Below are positions 32,717 to 41,611 of a stretch of 64,000 bases of DNA, one piece after another. The position numbers and the translations under genes were made by a program. Every line of letters starts with the position of its first letter. Position 1 is the first letter of the stretch. The notes beneath the pieces were generated by a model. It had not been told where the DNA came from. It did no database searches and saw nothing but the letters and a program-made list of their open reading frames with translations. This DNA is from Miltoncostaea oceani (lineage in GTDB: Bacteria; Actinomycetota; Thermoleophilia; Miltoncostaeales; Miltoncostaeaceae), in contig NZ_CP064356.1 of the NCBI RefSeq assembly GCF_018141545.1, forward strand, positions 372,001-436,000, given 5' to 3'.

Positions 32717-34969
32717 ATGGGCATGCGCACCGCACCGCCCGGCGTGGCCGGGCCCGGACCGACGCCGCCGTCCGTCCAGGGCACCGTCCTCCGGTCGAAG
32801 CTCACCGCCCCCCGTCCGGGCCGGGACGGCGTGCCCCGCCCCCGCCTCATCGCACGGCTCGACGCGGCCGCCGGCCTCCCGCTCACCGTGGTGTCCGCGC
32901 CGCCCGGGTTCGGCAAGACCGCGCTCCTGGCCCAGTGGGTCGCGACGCGCGACCCGGGCTCCACCGCCTGGGTGTCGCTCGACGCCGACGACAACGACCC
33001 GACCCGGCTGTGGGCGCACGTCTGCGCCGCGCTCGGAGTCGAGGGCCCCCTGCCGGAGGATCCGCCCGACCGTCCGACGGCCTCGGCGATCCTGGTGGCC
33101 GCCGCCCTGAACGACGCGGAGGGCCGCCGCGACCGCGTGCTGGTGCTCGACGACTACCACCTCGTCGTGAACGGCGACTGCCACGAGCGGATCCGCTTCC
33201 TGGTGGAGCACCTCCCGGCGCCCCTGCACGTGGTCATCGCCAGCCGCCGCGACCCGCCGCTGCCCCTGGCGCGCATGCGCGCCCGGGGTGACCTCGGCGA
33301 GGTGCGCGCACGCGACCTCCGCATGGGGCGGGAGGAGTCACGGCAGCTGATCGACCTCAACGGGGTGTCGCTGTCGGCCGCCGACGTCCGGCGGCTGCAC
33401 GAGCGGACGGAGGGGTGGGCCGCCGGCCTGTACCTCGCGGTGCTGTCCCTCCGGGGCCGCGAGGACGTCGCCGGTTTCATGGACGGCTTCAGCGGCTCGA
33501 ACCGCCACATCGTGGACTACCTCACCGCGGAGGTGCTCGCCGCGGAGTCCCCGGAGACGACGGACTTCCTGCTGCGCACCTCCGTGCTCGACCGGATGTG
33601 CGGCCCGCTCTGCGACGCCGTGCTCGAGACGAGCGGCTCGACGGCGCGGCTGCGTGAGCTGGAACGGCGCAACCTCCTCGCCTGGGCGCTCGACGACGAG
33701 CTGCGGTGGTTCCGCTACCACCCGCTCCTCCGCGACGTGCTCAGCCTGATGCTGTCCGAAGGGCATCCGGGCGAGGCGTCGGCGTTGCACCTCCGCGCGT
33801 CCGTCTGGTGGGAATCGCACGGCGACGCCGAGCGCGCGGTGGAGCACACCCTCGCGGCGCGCGACGCGCGGCGCGCCGCGCGCCTGGTCGGGGCACACTG
33901 GCGGGAGCTGGCGGGCGCCCGCGGCGCGGCGCCCGTCATCGACCGCTGGCTCGAGCGGCTGCCCCGGGCGGTGGTGCTGGGCGATCCCGGGCTCTGCCTG
34001 ACGCGGGCGGTGCTGGAGGAAGCGCGCGGCTCCCCCCGTCGCGTGGTCGAATACTGGATCGAGGCCGCCGAGCGTGCGCCCGACCCCACCGCGGACACGT
34101 CCGCGCTGCCCTTCGGAACCGACTCGGTCCTCCTCGAGACCGCACTCGTGCGGGGTGCCTACGACGGCCAGGACGTCGGCCGGCGGCTCGGCAGCGCCAC
34201 CCGCGCCGTCCGCCTCGCACGCCGCGCCGGGCCGTTCGCCCGGGCGCTCGCCGGGACGCACCTCGCGTACGCCCAGTGGCAGGCCGGCCGGCACGGCGAG
34301 GCACTCGCGACGGCGCGCGCCGGCCTCGCGGAGGACGACGCCCGTGTCGTGCCGTTGCTCACCGCCGTGCTCCACGCCATCTGCTCCCTCGCGACGGCGG
34401 CGCTCGGGGACGACGCGACCGCCGACGAGGAGGCCCGCGCCGCGTTCGCGCGGATGAACGCGTTCGGGCACGGCGAGACCCCGCAGGCCACCGTGGTGTG
34501 GCTCGCGCACGGGACGGCCTGCGCGCGGCGTGGGGCGGCGGAGACCGCGGAGGCGGCGCTGCGCCACGCGATCCGGATCGCCGACGGGCCCCACCAGGCG
34601 CTCGACCGCGCGCACGCCCTCCTGGCCCTCGCCTCCGTCCTGAAGGTCCGCTCCGACGTCGGGTCGGCGGCCCTCGCCGTCGCCCAGGCGCGCCGCATCG
34701 TCGCGGGCACCGTCGACCCCGACCCGTTGCGGCGGCTCGCCGCGGCCTCCCGGGTCCGTGACGTGCCGGTGCTGGCGGAGCCGATCAGCCAAGGGGAGAT
34801 GCGGATCCTGCGGTGGCTGGAGTCGGACCTGACGCTCCGGCAGATCGGCGATCGCCTGTTCCTTTCGGTGAACACCGTGAAGTCGCACACCCGGCTGCTG
34901 TACCTCAAGCTGGACGCGACGTCCCGCGAGGGGGCCGTCGACCGGGCGCGGGAGCTGCACCTGATCTGA
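32717..34969 (+). CDS. Large LuxR/LAL-type ATPase transcriptional regulator (second)
   Basis: A 750-residue MalT-like regulator. The head LRSKLTAPRPGRDGVPRPRLIARLD is the classic LAL N-terminus; Walker A is APPGFGKTA (61-69) and Walker B is VLVLDDYH near 140. A helical-repeat middle region follows (HLRASVWWESHGDAERAVEHTLAA), then a LuxR HTH (ESDLTLRQIGDRLFLSVNTVKSHTRLLYLKL). It is similar in design to the LAL at 18.1 kb but only moderately alike in sequence. The inducer is unknown. Confidence 0.9.
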   Translation: MGMRTAPPGVAGPGPTPPSVQGTVLRSKLTAPRPGRDGVPRPRLIARLDAAAGLPLTVVSAPPGFGKTALLAQWVATRDPGSTAWVSLDADDNDPTRLWAHVCAALGVEGPLPEDPPDRPTASAILVAAALNDAEGRRDRVLVLDDYHLVVNGDCHERIRFLVEHLPAPLHVVIASRRDPPLPLARMRARGDLGEVRARDLRMGREESRQLIDLNGVSLSAADVRRLHERTEGWAAGLYLAVLSLRGREDVAGFMDGFSGSNRHIVDYLTAEVLAAESPETTDFLLRTSVLDRMCGPLCDAVLETSGSTARLRELERRNLLAWALDDELRWFRYHPLLRDVLSLMLSEGHPGEASALHLRASVWWESHGDAERAVEHTLAARDARRAARLVGAHWRELAGARGAAPVIDRWLERLPRAVVLGDPGLCLTRAVLEEARGSPRRVVEYWIEAAERAPDPTADTSALPFGTDSVLLETALVRGAYDGQDVGRRLGSATRAVRLARRAGPFARALAGTHLAYAQWQAGRHGEALATARAGLAEDDARVVPLLTAVLHAICSLATAALGDDATADEEARAAFARMNAFGHGETPQATVVWLAHGTACARRGAAETAEAALRHAIRIADGPHQALDRAHALLALASVLKVRSDVGSAALAVAQARRIVAGTVDPDPLRRLAAASRVRDVPVLAEPISQGEMRILRWLESDLTLRQIGDRLFLSVNTVKSHTRLLYLKLDATSREGAVDRARELHLI

Positions 34970-35066
34970 CCGGTGGCCGCGGAACCGCCCGGGTGAACGG
35001 GTCCCGGGCCCGGCACCCCGCCCCGCGGCCGTGACACGCTCCGGTCCCCCCACGAGAGGTGAGGTG

Positions 35067-35339
35067 GTGTCGCGGTACCGGGTGGAGATGGCGGGACATG
35101 TCGGATCCCGTTTCCAGAACGTCTTCGACGTCGTCGTCGTCGAGATGGGCCGTGGCCGGACGATCCTGACGGTCGACCTCCCGGACCAGGCCGCACTGCA
35201 GGGCCTCCTGGAGATGGCCGGCGGCGCCGGCATCGAGCTCCTCGCGGTCAACCGCACCGACGTCCCCGCGGTGCGGGGCGCCGCTCACCCGGGTGAGCGG
35301 CGCCCCTGCGACAGTGCGGAGGAGACCACCAGCCCGTAG
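35067..35339 (+). CDS. Small alpha/beta protein of unknown function
   Basis: About 90 residues opening SRYRVEMAGHVGSRFQNVFDVVVVEM, then RTILTVDLPDQAALQGLLEMAGGAGIELLAVNR. The 'G-H-[VL]-G .. strand .. [LP]-DQAAL-.GLL' layout recurs in a common actinobacterial protein of unknown role, similar to an ACT-like two-layer fold. The GTG start was chosen for GAGAGGTGAG upstream. The last 20 codons pass through a 32-bp palindrome and overlap the convergent ThrE gene, so the natural end may once have been near VPAVRG. Confidence 0.6.
   Translation: MSRYRVEMAGHVGSRFQNVFDVVVVEMGRGRTILTVDLPDQAALQGLLEMAGGAGIELLAVNRTDVPAVRGAAHPGERRPCDSAEETTSP
35275..35306. terminator. 32-bp perfect palindrome between convergent genes
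   Basis: GGGGCGCCGCTCACCC is directly followed by its exact complement, with 16-bp arms and no spacer. Its position at the meeting point of two convergent genes suggests a bidirectional terminator, although both reading frames run into it. Confidence 0.6.
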
Positions 35340-36520
35340 ACGATGGCGAGGGCCGTCACGACGGTGTCGACCCCGACCTCGACCCCGGCGATCGTGTCCC
35401 CCGACACCAGCCGTGCGGCGCTCTCGAAACCGAGGCTGCCGGGCACGAGCAGCAGGATCCCCGGCACGATGAACACGAGCGGGGAGCGGTGCAGCACCCG
35501 GTCGAAGAGGTTCCCGGCGAGGCCCACCGCGAGCGCTGCGACGAAGGCGGCGGCCTCGTCGCCCAGCAGATCCGCCGCCGGCGTGCGGATCCCCACGGCG
35601 AGCGCCGCGGCGACCGCGCCCCACCCGAAGTCCCGCGCGCCCGCGTTGAGGGTGATGGTGAGCGCGGCGCCGGCCGCCGCCGCCGCGGCGACCTCCAGGA
35701 GCGGGCCCGCCGACGAGATGGTGACGCCCGGCGACCGGCCGAACCACCCCTCGGAGAGCGACCGCACGACGGCCACCCCGAACACCAGGCCCATGAGCTG
35801 CACGAGCGCGACGGCCGTGTTCGCCACCCCCGACTGCAGATGGCCCGTCGTCAGGTCGCGGATCCCGACGGTGAGCGCCATGCCCGGCAGGATCGCGACC
35901 AGCGCCGCGAGCGTCGCCAGGTCGGCGCCGACGCCGGCGACGGCCTCCGCGGCCACGGCGCACACCAGGCCCGCGACCACCGCCGCGGCGGGTGTGGAGA
36001 CGGCCCGCACCGCGTCCCGGCCCGGGCCGGGCCGCACCACCGCGCCGACCGCCACACCCGCGACCAGGGCCGTCAGCGCCTCCCGCCACCCGCCACCCAG
36101 GATCGGGGTGACGGCGGCCGCCGTCACCCCGAACGCCGCGAGCGTGACCGCCGGGTGGTGCCGCGTCGGCGCGAGGGCCTCCAGCTCGGCGAGGGCGTCC
36201 GCGGCGGGCATGCCGTCCGCGACGCGTCGGGCGAGGTCGTCGAGGCGGGCGATCGTGTCGAGGTCCACGTCCCGCGGCTCCACGCGGATCGTGGTGGTCC
36301 GCTGGTCGGGGAACGCCCCGATCGCGACCTCCACCAGCGTCGGCGTGGCCGACACGGCGACGTCGAGGCCGAGGGTCCGGCCCATGTCCCCGACCCGCCG
36401 TTCGAGGTCGTCGGTGGGCAGCCCCGCCACGTGTCCCGCGCGGGCGAACCGCAGGAGCAGGCGGTCGGGGACGTCGGGTGCGGGGACCCAGCCGGCGCCC
36501 GTGTGGGATGGCGCCGGCAG
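35285..36520 (-). CDS. ThrE-family threonine/serine exporter
   Basis: A 411-residue membrane exporter. The cytoplasmic N-terminal domain (LLLRFARAGHVAGLPTDDLERRV, LDVAVSATPTLVEVAIG) matches DUF1212 of ThrE. About ten hydrophobic helices follow (VAILPGMALTVGIRDLTTGHLQSG, VPGILLLVPGSLGFESA). No ATG, GTG or TTG lies between the upstream stop and the conserved domain, so a CTG about 21 bases after that stop is given as start; this is uncertain. It is the last gene of the amino-acid run. The substrate is inferred from the family. Confidence 0.83.
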   Translation of the reverse strand: MPAPSHTGAGWVPAPDVPDRLLLRFARAGHVAGLPTDDLERRVGDMGRTLGLDVAVSATPTLVEVAIGAFPDQRTTTIRVEPRDVDLDTIARLDDLARRVADGMPAADALAELEALAPTRHHPAVTLAAFGVTAAAVTPILGGGWREALTALVAGVAVGAVVRPGPGRDAVRAVSTPAAAVVAGLVCAVAAEAVAGVGADLATLAALVAILPGMALTVGIRDLTTGHLQSGVANTAVALVQLMGLVFGVAVVRSLSEGWFGRSPGVTISSAGPLLEVAAAAAAGAALTITLNAGARDFGWGAVAAALAVGIRTPAADLLGDEAAAFVAALAVGLAGNLFDRVLHRSPLVFIVPGILLLVPGSLGFESAARLVSGDTIAGVEVGVDTVVTALAIVYGLVVSSALSQGRRSPG

Positions 36521-36540
36521 GGTCGTTCCCGCAGCCCCGC

Positions 36541-37923
36541 CTACGGGGCGGGGGCGGTGGTGGCCGGGACGTCGATGCCGGTGTCCCCGAAGAACGCCGA
36601 CGCGATGATGACCCCGACGATCGCGGTGACGATCCACATGATCTGCAGCGGGAGCTGGAACGAGTGGTCGATCACGCGCTTGCCGAGGCTGGTGGTGCCG
36701 GTCTTGTCCGCCTCGGCCGCGGCGATCTGCGTGCCGTTCGCGGGGAGGAACAGGACGCCCATGACGGCGGTCCACGCCGCGACCATGAAGCCGGCGCCGA
36801 TCCCCAGGGCGAGGCCGATCGGCACGATCGTCCTCGTCGCCGCGGACTGGCTGGTCGTGAGGCCGGCCACGAGGAAGATGGCGATCGCGATCATGAACGG
36901 GGCGTTCTCCGCCATCCCGCCGAGCATGTCGACGATGGAGTCCTCGTTGTTGGCGATGAACGTGTCCGCCATCCAGGCGATCCCGAACAGGGCGATCATC
37001 GCCACCATGCCCGCGCTGAAGATCGACTGCCGGACGACGTCGCCCGGGCGGACGTGCGCGAAGACCAGGATGAGCGCCGCGGCCGCGAACATGATCATCT
37101 GGATCAGCGGCGTCACGGCCATGGGCTCCACCCCGCCGCCCTCCGCGGCGACCGTCGGGCGGAGGCCCTCGGCGAGGCCGAACACGCAGATGGCGGCCAC
37201 GCCGAGGAGGAAGATCACGACGCTGCGGACGGCGAACCGCATCAGCTCGATCTCGCCGACGGGCGCGGGCGGCTGCACCTCTCCGGCCTCCAGCCGGCGG
37301 AGGTACTCGGGGTCCTTGTCGAGCTCGCGCCCATGGCGGCTCATGATGAACGCCATGACCATGATGCCGACGATGCTCGACGGGATCGTGATCAGCAGGA
37401 CGTCCACCAGGTCGAGCCCGTAGGGCTCGACGAGGGGGAGCATGGTCGCCGTCGCCGCCGCGACCGGGCTCGAGGTGATGCCGGCCGCCGAGGCCACCGT
37501 CGAGGTCGCCAGGGCGCGCTCCGGGCGGATCTTGTTGGCGTACGCCACCTCGTTGATGACCGGGACGATCGAGTAGAAGGTGTTGCTCGTCCCGGTGAGG
37601 ATGCACAGCAGGTACGAGATCGGCGGGGCGACGAACACCAGGGCCTTCGGTCTCGCCCTCAGCGCGTGGCTCGCCACCTTCACCATGTAGTCGATCCCGC
37701 CGGCCGCCTGCATCGCGGCCGCGGCCGAGATGACGGCGACGATGATCAGCATCGCGTCCGTCGGCGGCTCCCCGGGCTCGAGCCCGAAGGCGAACACCAG
37801 GACGAGCGTCCCGACGCCGCCCCACACGCCGAGCCCGATGCCGCCGCTGCGGACACCGAGGGCGATGAAGCCGATGACGACGGCGCCCTGGAGCGCCATC
37901 AGGAACCAGTCGGTGGCGCTCAT
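36541..37923 (-). CDS. Anaerobic C4-dicarboxylate transporter (DcuA/DcuB family)
   Basis: A 460-residue carrier with ten to twelve helices. GGIDYMVKVASHALRARPK, FVAPPISYLLCILTGTSNTFYSIVPVINEVAY and STVASAAGITSSPVAAATATM are strong Dcu-family segments. Dcu proteins exchange fumarate, malate, aspartate and succinate. Beside a dipeptidase and amino-acid transporters it probably handles aspartate or succinate from amino-acid breakdown (inference). The ATG overlaps the stop of the upstream gene by four bases (ATGA), so the genes are coupled. Confidence 0.88.
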   Translation of the reverse strand: MSATDWFLMALQGAVVIGFIALGVRSGGIGLGVWGGVGTLVLVFAFGLEPGEPPTDAMLIIVAVISAAAAMQAAGGIDYMVKVASHALRARPKALVFVAPPISYLLCILTGTSNTFYSIVPVINEVAYANKIRPERALATSTVASAAGITSSPVAAATATMLPLVEPYGLDLVDVLLITIPSSIVGIMVMAFIMSRHGRELDKDPEYLRRLEAGEVQPPAPVGEIELMRFAVRSVVIFLLGVAAICVFGLAEGLRPTVAAEGGGVEPMAVTPLIQMIMFAAAALILVFAHVRPGDVVRQSIFSAGMVAMIALFGIAWMADTFIANNEDSIVDMLGGMAENAPFMIAIAIFLVAGLTTSQSAATRTIVPIGLALGIGAGFMVAAWTAVMGVLFLPANGTQIAAAEADKTGTTSLGKRVIDHSFQLPLQIMWIVTAIVGVIIASAFFGDTGIDVPATTAPAP

Positions 37924-38528
37924 GAGGCCCTCTCCTCCTGGAGGGTGCGGCAGGTCGGGGCGTTCCGGACGGCGACGGCGAGCTGCGGGTCGCTGACCGC
38001 GACCTCCGCGATCACGTCCACGCCGCCGGCGAGGGCCGTGCCCAGTGAACGGGTGGCGGAGGCGAGCTGCTCGACGGCCGCCTCGAGGGTGTCGGCCTCC
38101 TCATCGAGGGCGTCCTGCGCCGCGTCGAGCTCGTCGCGCGCGTCCGAGCTCCACGCGTCGAGCGCGTCCGCGGACTCCGCGCCCCCGGGCGAGTCGGGGA
38201 TGCCGGCGGTCTCGATCGCCAGCGTCAGGGTGTCGGTGGCCTGCACGGCCCGCTCGAGACCGCTCCGGATGAAACCCGTGCGGGTCTGCTCCGTCTCGGA
38301 CTGCGGCTCCGACGTCGCGTCCCCGATCGCCGTGGGCTGCCGGATGTCGTCGACGATCGACTCCATCTGGCCGCGCCACACGAGGACCGCGCCGCAGACG
38401 TCCGCCGACCACTCCGCGGCGCTGACCTGCTCGTCCGCGTGGTCGTCGGTGCCCACGATCGCGAACAGGCCGATGACCGCGCCGAGGCCGATGATGATCA
38501 GGCCGACCCAGAGGAATGCGCCGCGCAT
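37920..38528 (-). CDS. Membrane-anchored helical protein of unknown function
   Basis: 202 residues with one N-terminal hydrophobic helix (FLWVGLIIIGLGAVIGLFAIV), then an acidic, helix-rich extracytoplasmic domain. It contains two cysteines, in SADVCGAVLVWRG and APTCRTL, which could form a disulfide, and a Glu/Ala/Asp-rich coiled-coil-like stretch near residues 120-165. The layout resembles a family of small exported actinobacterial proteins without known role. It lies four bases after pepD and overlaps the Dcu gene, inside a tight operon. Confidence 0.72.
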   Translation of the reverse strand: MRGAFLWVGLIIIGLGAVIGLFAIVGTDDHADEQVSAAEWSADVCGAVLVWRGQMESIVDDIRQPTAIGDATSEPQSETEQTRTGFIRSGLERAVQATDTLTLAIETAGIPDSPGGAESADALDAWSSDARDELDAAQDALDEEADTLEAAVEQLASATRSLGTALAGGVDVIAEVAVSDPQLAVAVRNAPTCRTLQEERAS

Positions 38529-38531
38529 CCC

Positions 38532-40067
38532 TCACCCCCTCACGGCCGGCGCGGAGAGCTCGTCCACCAGCGACAGCAGCAGACGCCAGAAGCGCTCCAC
38601 GGTCGGGGTGCTGACGCGCTCGTCCGGCGAGTGGGGGGCCTCGATCTGGGGCCCGAAGGACACCATGTCGAGCTCGCCCGGCACCCGCGTCGCGATGACC
38701 GCGCTCTCGAGGCCGGCATGGACGGCCGTGACGATCGGGTCCTCCCCGAGCGCGCGGGTGTAGGCGGCGATCGTGGCGGCGAGGACGGGGGACCCCATGT
38801 CCGGCCGCCAGCCGGCGTAGTTCCGCCTCACCCGGATCGTGCCGCCGGCCAGGCGTGCCGCCGCCTGCAGGGTCCCGATGAGGTCGGGCATCGCCGCGTC
38901 GTTGGAGGAGCGGCTCAGGCTGTGCAACGTCAGCACGTCGCCGTCCGTCACCGCCTCGCCGAGCGAGGTGCTCGTCTCGACCAGGTCGTCAAAGGCGGGG
39001 CTCATCGCCAGCGGGCCGGTGGGGATGACGGCGACCGCGTCGAGCATCCGCCGCGTCGCCTCCGACGTCCAGGCCGGGGCGCCGTCGCCGGCGTCGGGCG
39101 TGACGGTGACCGTCACCCCGGGGTCGGTGACCGAGCAGGCGTCCCGGATGACCGCCTCCGCCCGGGCGACGGCCTCGCCGAAGGCCGCCGTCGCGTCCGC
39201 GGGGACCTGCACGACGGCCGCGGCGTCCCGCGGGATGGCGTTGCGGCTCCTGCCGCCGTCCATCGCCACGAGGCGGAACGGCACCTCGGCCAGCGCCTCG
39301 CCGAGCGCGCGGCCCAGCACCTTCACCGCGTTGGCGCGCCCGGCGGCGATGTTCGTGCCCGAGTGCCCGCCGAGCCCTCCCGACACGGCGACCCGCAGGG
39401 ACACCGCCCCCGGTGTCGCCGGCTCGCGCGCCGCGGTGATGTCGATCCACGTGTCGGTGCTGCCCGCGCACCCGACGGTGATCCGGCCGTCCTCCTCGCT
39501 GTCGAGGTTGACGAGGACGCTCCCGGTGACCATCGCGCCGTCGAGGTTGTTGGCGCCCTCGAGGCCGACCTCCTCGGCCACCGTCATCAGCAGCTCGAGC
39601 GGTCCGTGGGGTATGTCACCGTCCTCGACCAGCGCCATCATGGCCGCGATCGCGACCCCGTCGTCGGCGCCGAGGGTGGTCCCGTCGGCGGTCAGCCACT
39701 CCCCGTCGCGTACGAGGCGGATGCGCCCCTCGGCGGGGTCGTTCGGGCTCTCGGGGTCGCGCTCGCAGACCATGTCGAGGTGCCCCTGGAGGACGACGGT
39801 CGGCGCCTGCTCGCGCCCCGGTGTCGCGGGGACGGAGATGACCGTGTTGCCGGCCGCGTCGCGGCGGGACGACAGGCCGAGGCGGCCGGACCAGGCGTCC
39901 ACCCACGCGATGACGGCCTCCTCCTTCCGGGATGGTCGCGCGATCGTCGTGAGCTCACCGAACCTCTCCCAGAACCGTCGTGGTTCGAGCCCGGCGAGGG
40001 CCTCGTGCCAGTCGCCCGGCGCCGGTCCTCCCGACGCCGGTCCTCCCGACGCCGATTCGGTCGTCAT
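38532..40067 (-). CDS. pepD: Aminoacyl-histidine dipeptidase / cytosol dipeptidase PepD (M20)
   Basis: A 511-residue zinc-dependent dipeptidase of the M20 family. It reads LQGHLDMVCERD (metal His and Asp), TTLGADDGVAIAAMMAL (bridging Asp), LLMTVAEEVGLEGANNL (catalytic Glu and metal Glu), and SGGLGGHSGTNI in the lid domain; a late His lies in FGPQIEAPHSPDERV. The ATG follows GGAGGTGGAGG, and a short Gly/Pro repeat (GGPASGGPAPG) sits at the N-terminus. It would release free amino acids from dipeptides such as Xaa-His for the transporters encoded alongside. Confidence 0.92.
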   Translation of the reverse strand: MTTESASGGPASGGPAPGDWHEALAGLEPRRFWERFGELTTIARPSRKEEAVIAWVDAWSGRLGLSSRRDAAGNTVISVPATPGREQAPTVVLQGHLDMVCERDPESPNDPAEGRIRLVRDGEWLTADGTTLGADDGVAIAAMMALVEDGDIPHGPLELLMTVAEEVGLEGANNLDGAMVTGSVLVNLDSEEDGRITVGCAGSTDTWIDITAAREPATPGAVSLRVAVSGGLGGHSGTNIAAGRANAVKVLGRALGEALAEVPFRLVAMDGGRSRNAIPRDAAAVVQVPADATAAFGEAVARAEAVIRDACSVTDPGVTVTVTPDAGDGAPAWTSEATRRMLDAVAVIPTGPLAMSPAFDDLVETSTSLGEAVTDGDVLTLHSLSRSSNDAAMPDLIGTLQAAARLAGGTIRVRRNYAGWRPDMGSPVLAATIAAYTRALGEDPIVTAVHAGLESAVIATRVPGELDMVSFGPQIEAPHSPDERVSTPTVERFWRLLLSLVDELSAPAVRG

Positions 40068-40152
40068 GGCCTCCACCTCCTGTCGCCCGTCCCGGCCGGG
40101 CCGGGACGTGGAGTTCCGACGGGCCACGTTCCGGGCCCACCGCGCGGGGCCG

Positions 40153-41478
40153 TCACGACCCCGCCCCCGCCTGCGCGGGCGCCGCGGCGCGGCCCCGCGT
40201 CAGGTGGTCGAGCACCACCGCGAGCCCCGCGATGGCCACGATCGCCACGAAGGTCTCCGGGGACTCCCGGAGGGTGTCGACCGCGAAGAACGCGAGGACG
40301 ACGACCGTCAGGCCGATCGCCGCGGCCACGATCGCCGGGTTGCTCCCGGTGTCGGCGCGCCGTCGCCATCCGGCGAACCCGACGAGCACGAAGATCATCA
40401 GCGCGACCGCGCTCCCGACCGACGCGATCGACGAGAGGTCGACCAGGTTCGCGACGAGGAGCACCAGGGCGGCGCTGATCAGGAGGCCCGGTTTGCGGCC
40501 GAGCCGGGATCCGGGGGAGAACACCGCCGGGAACAGCGCGAGCGACGCGAGCATCGCGGTGAGGTTCGACGCCGCGTAGAGGGTCGCGTTGGTCGCACCC
40601 GCAGTCGACAGGAGCGCGGCGACGGCCATGACGACGAAGCCGGCGTCGCCCAACGCGGGCCGCGCTGCCTCGGCGATCGCCGTCTCGCCGTAGCCGACGA
40701 CCTCCGTGACCGTCAGCGTCCCGAACACGCCGATGGCGATCAGCACGTAGACCGTGGCCGTGATGCCGAGGGCGCCGAACATCGCCCGCGGGAGGTCGCG
40801 GCCCGGGTCGGCGAGGTCGCCCGCGGTGAAGGTGATGACGTTGAAGCCGAGGTACGCGAAGAACGTCAGCGCGACGCTGGCGATGATGTCGGACACGTCC
40901 GGGTAGCCCGAGAACGCCAGGAGGTCCACGTCGATGTCGGTGATCGTCACGCAGATGAACACCGCGAAGACGATCAGGACGCCCGTGACGATCACCTGTT
41001 GCGCCCGGGCGACGAACGTCGCGCCGACCATGTTCACGGCGACCATCACGACCACGAGCGCGGAGGTGAAGACGTTGTCCCACCAGGCCGCCGGCTCGTC
41101 GCCGACGAAGAGCGACGTCGCGTAGCTCCCGAAGGAGACCGCGACCATCGAGCAGACGATGACGATCGCCGCGATGTAGCCGAGCCACGACGCCACGCCG
41201 ACGAGGCGCCCGACGCCGAACCCCTCCACCAGGTAGGTGATCAGGCCGCCCGAGCTCGGGAAGCGGACGCCGAGCTTCGCGCACGTGTACCCGAGCAGCA
41301 CTGCGACGAGCCCGCCGAGCAGGAACGAGAGCCAGACGGCCGAGCCCGCGACGGCGCCGGCCTCGCCGAGCAGGGCGAAGATGCCGGCGCCGATCATGGC
41401 GCCGACGCCCAGGAACAACGCACCGCGCGCCGTCATCCGCCGCGGCGGCGCCTCCGGCTCGGGCACGGTGCCCCTCAT
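40153..41478 (-). CDS. APC-family amino-acid permease
   Basis: A 441-residue permease with twelve hydrophobic helices. Helix 1 carries GVGAMIGAGIFALLGEAGAVAG, the unwound substrate-binding motif of APC transporters. LITYLVEGFGVGRLVGVASWLGYIAA and FFAYLGFNVITFTAGDLADPGRDLPRAM (helix 6 and following loop) are also typical. The ATG after GGGAGGGGGTGGGG is preferred to an upstream in-frame ATG. It is 85 bases upstream of pepD on the same strand. The substrate is unknown but the context fits amino-acid uptake. Confidence 0.88.
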   Translation of the reverse strand: MRGTVPEPEAPPRRMTARGALFLGVGAMIGAGIFALLGEAGAVAGSAVWLSFLLGGLVAVLLGYTCAKLGVRFPSSGGLITYLVEGFGVGRLVGVASWLGYIAAIVIVCSMVAVSFGSYATSLFVGDEPAAWWDNVFTSALVVVMVAVNMVGATFVARAQQVIVTGVLIVFAVFICVTITDIDVDLLAFSGYPDVSDIIASVALTFFAYLGFNVITFTAGDLADPGRDLPRAMFGALGITATVYVLIAIGVFGTLTVTEVVGYGETAIAEAARPALGDAGFVVMAVAALLSTAGATNATLYAASNLTAMLASLALFPAVFSPGSRLGRKPGLLISAALVLLVANLVDLSSIASVGSAVALMIFVLVGFAGWRRRADTGSNPAIVAAAIGLTVVVLAFFAVDTLRESPETFVAIVAIAGLAVVLDHLTRGRAAAPAQAGAGS

Positions 41479-41611
41479 CCCCACCCCCTCCCATGACGCT
41501 GGTCGGGGGCATCGTCCGGGCCCCACGGTGTGGGTGGACCCGGCGGAACCCCGTTCACCCGGGTGAGGGCGCGGCCGCGCGGACCCCGGTCAGCCGCCGA
41601 CGGGCGCCCCG

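Noticed and set aside
41549-41566. GTTCACCCGGGTGA sequence near the permease gene as an eleventh regulon element
   Set aside because: It shares only the first half of the consensus and lacks the GATGC end at the right spacing.
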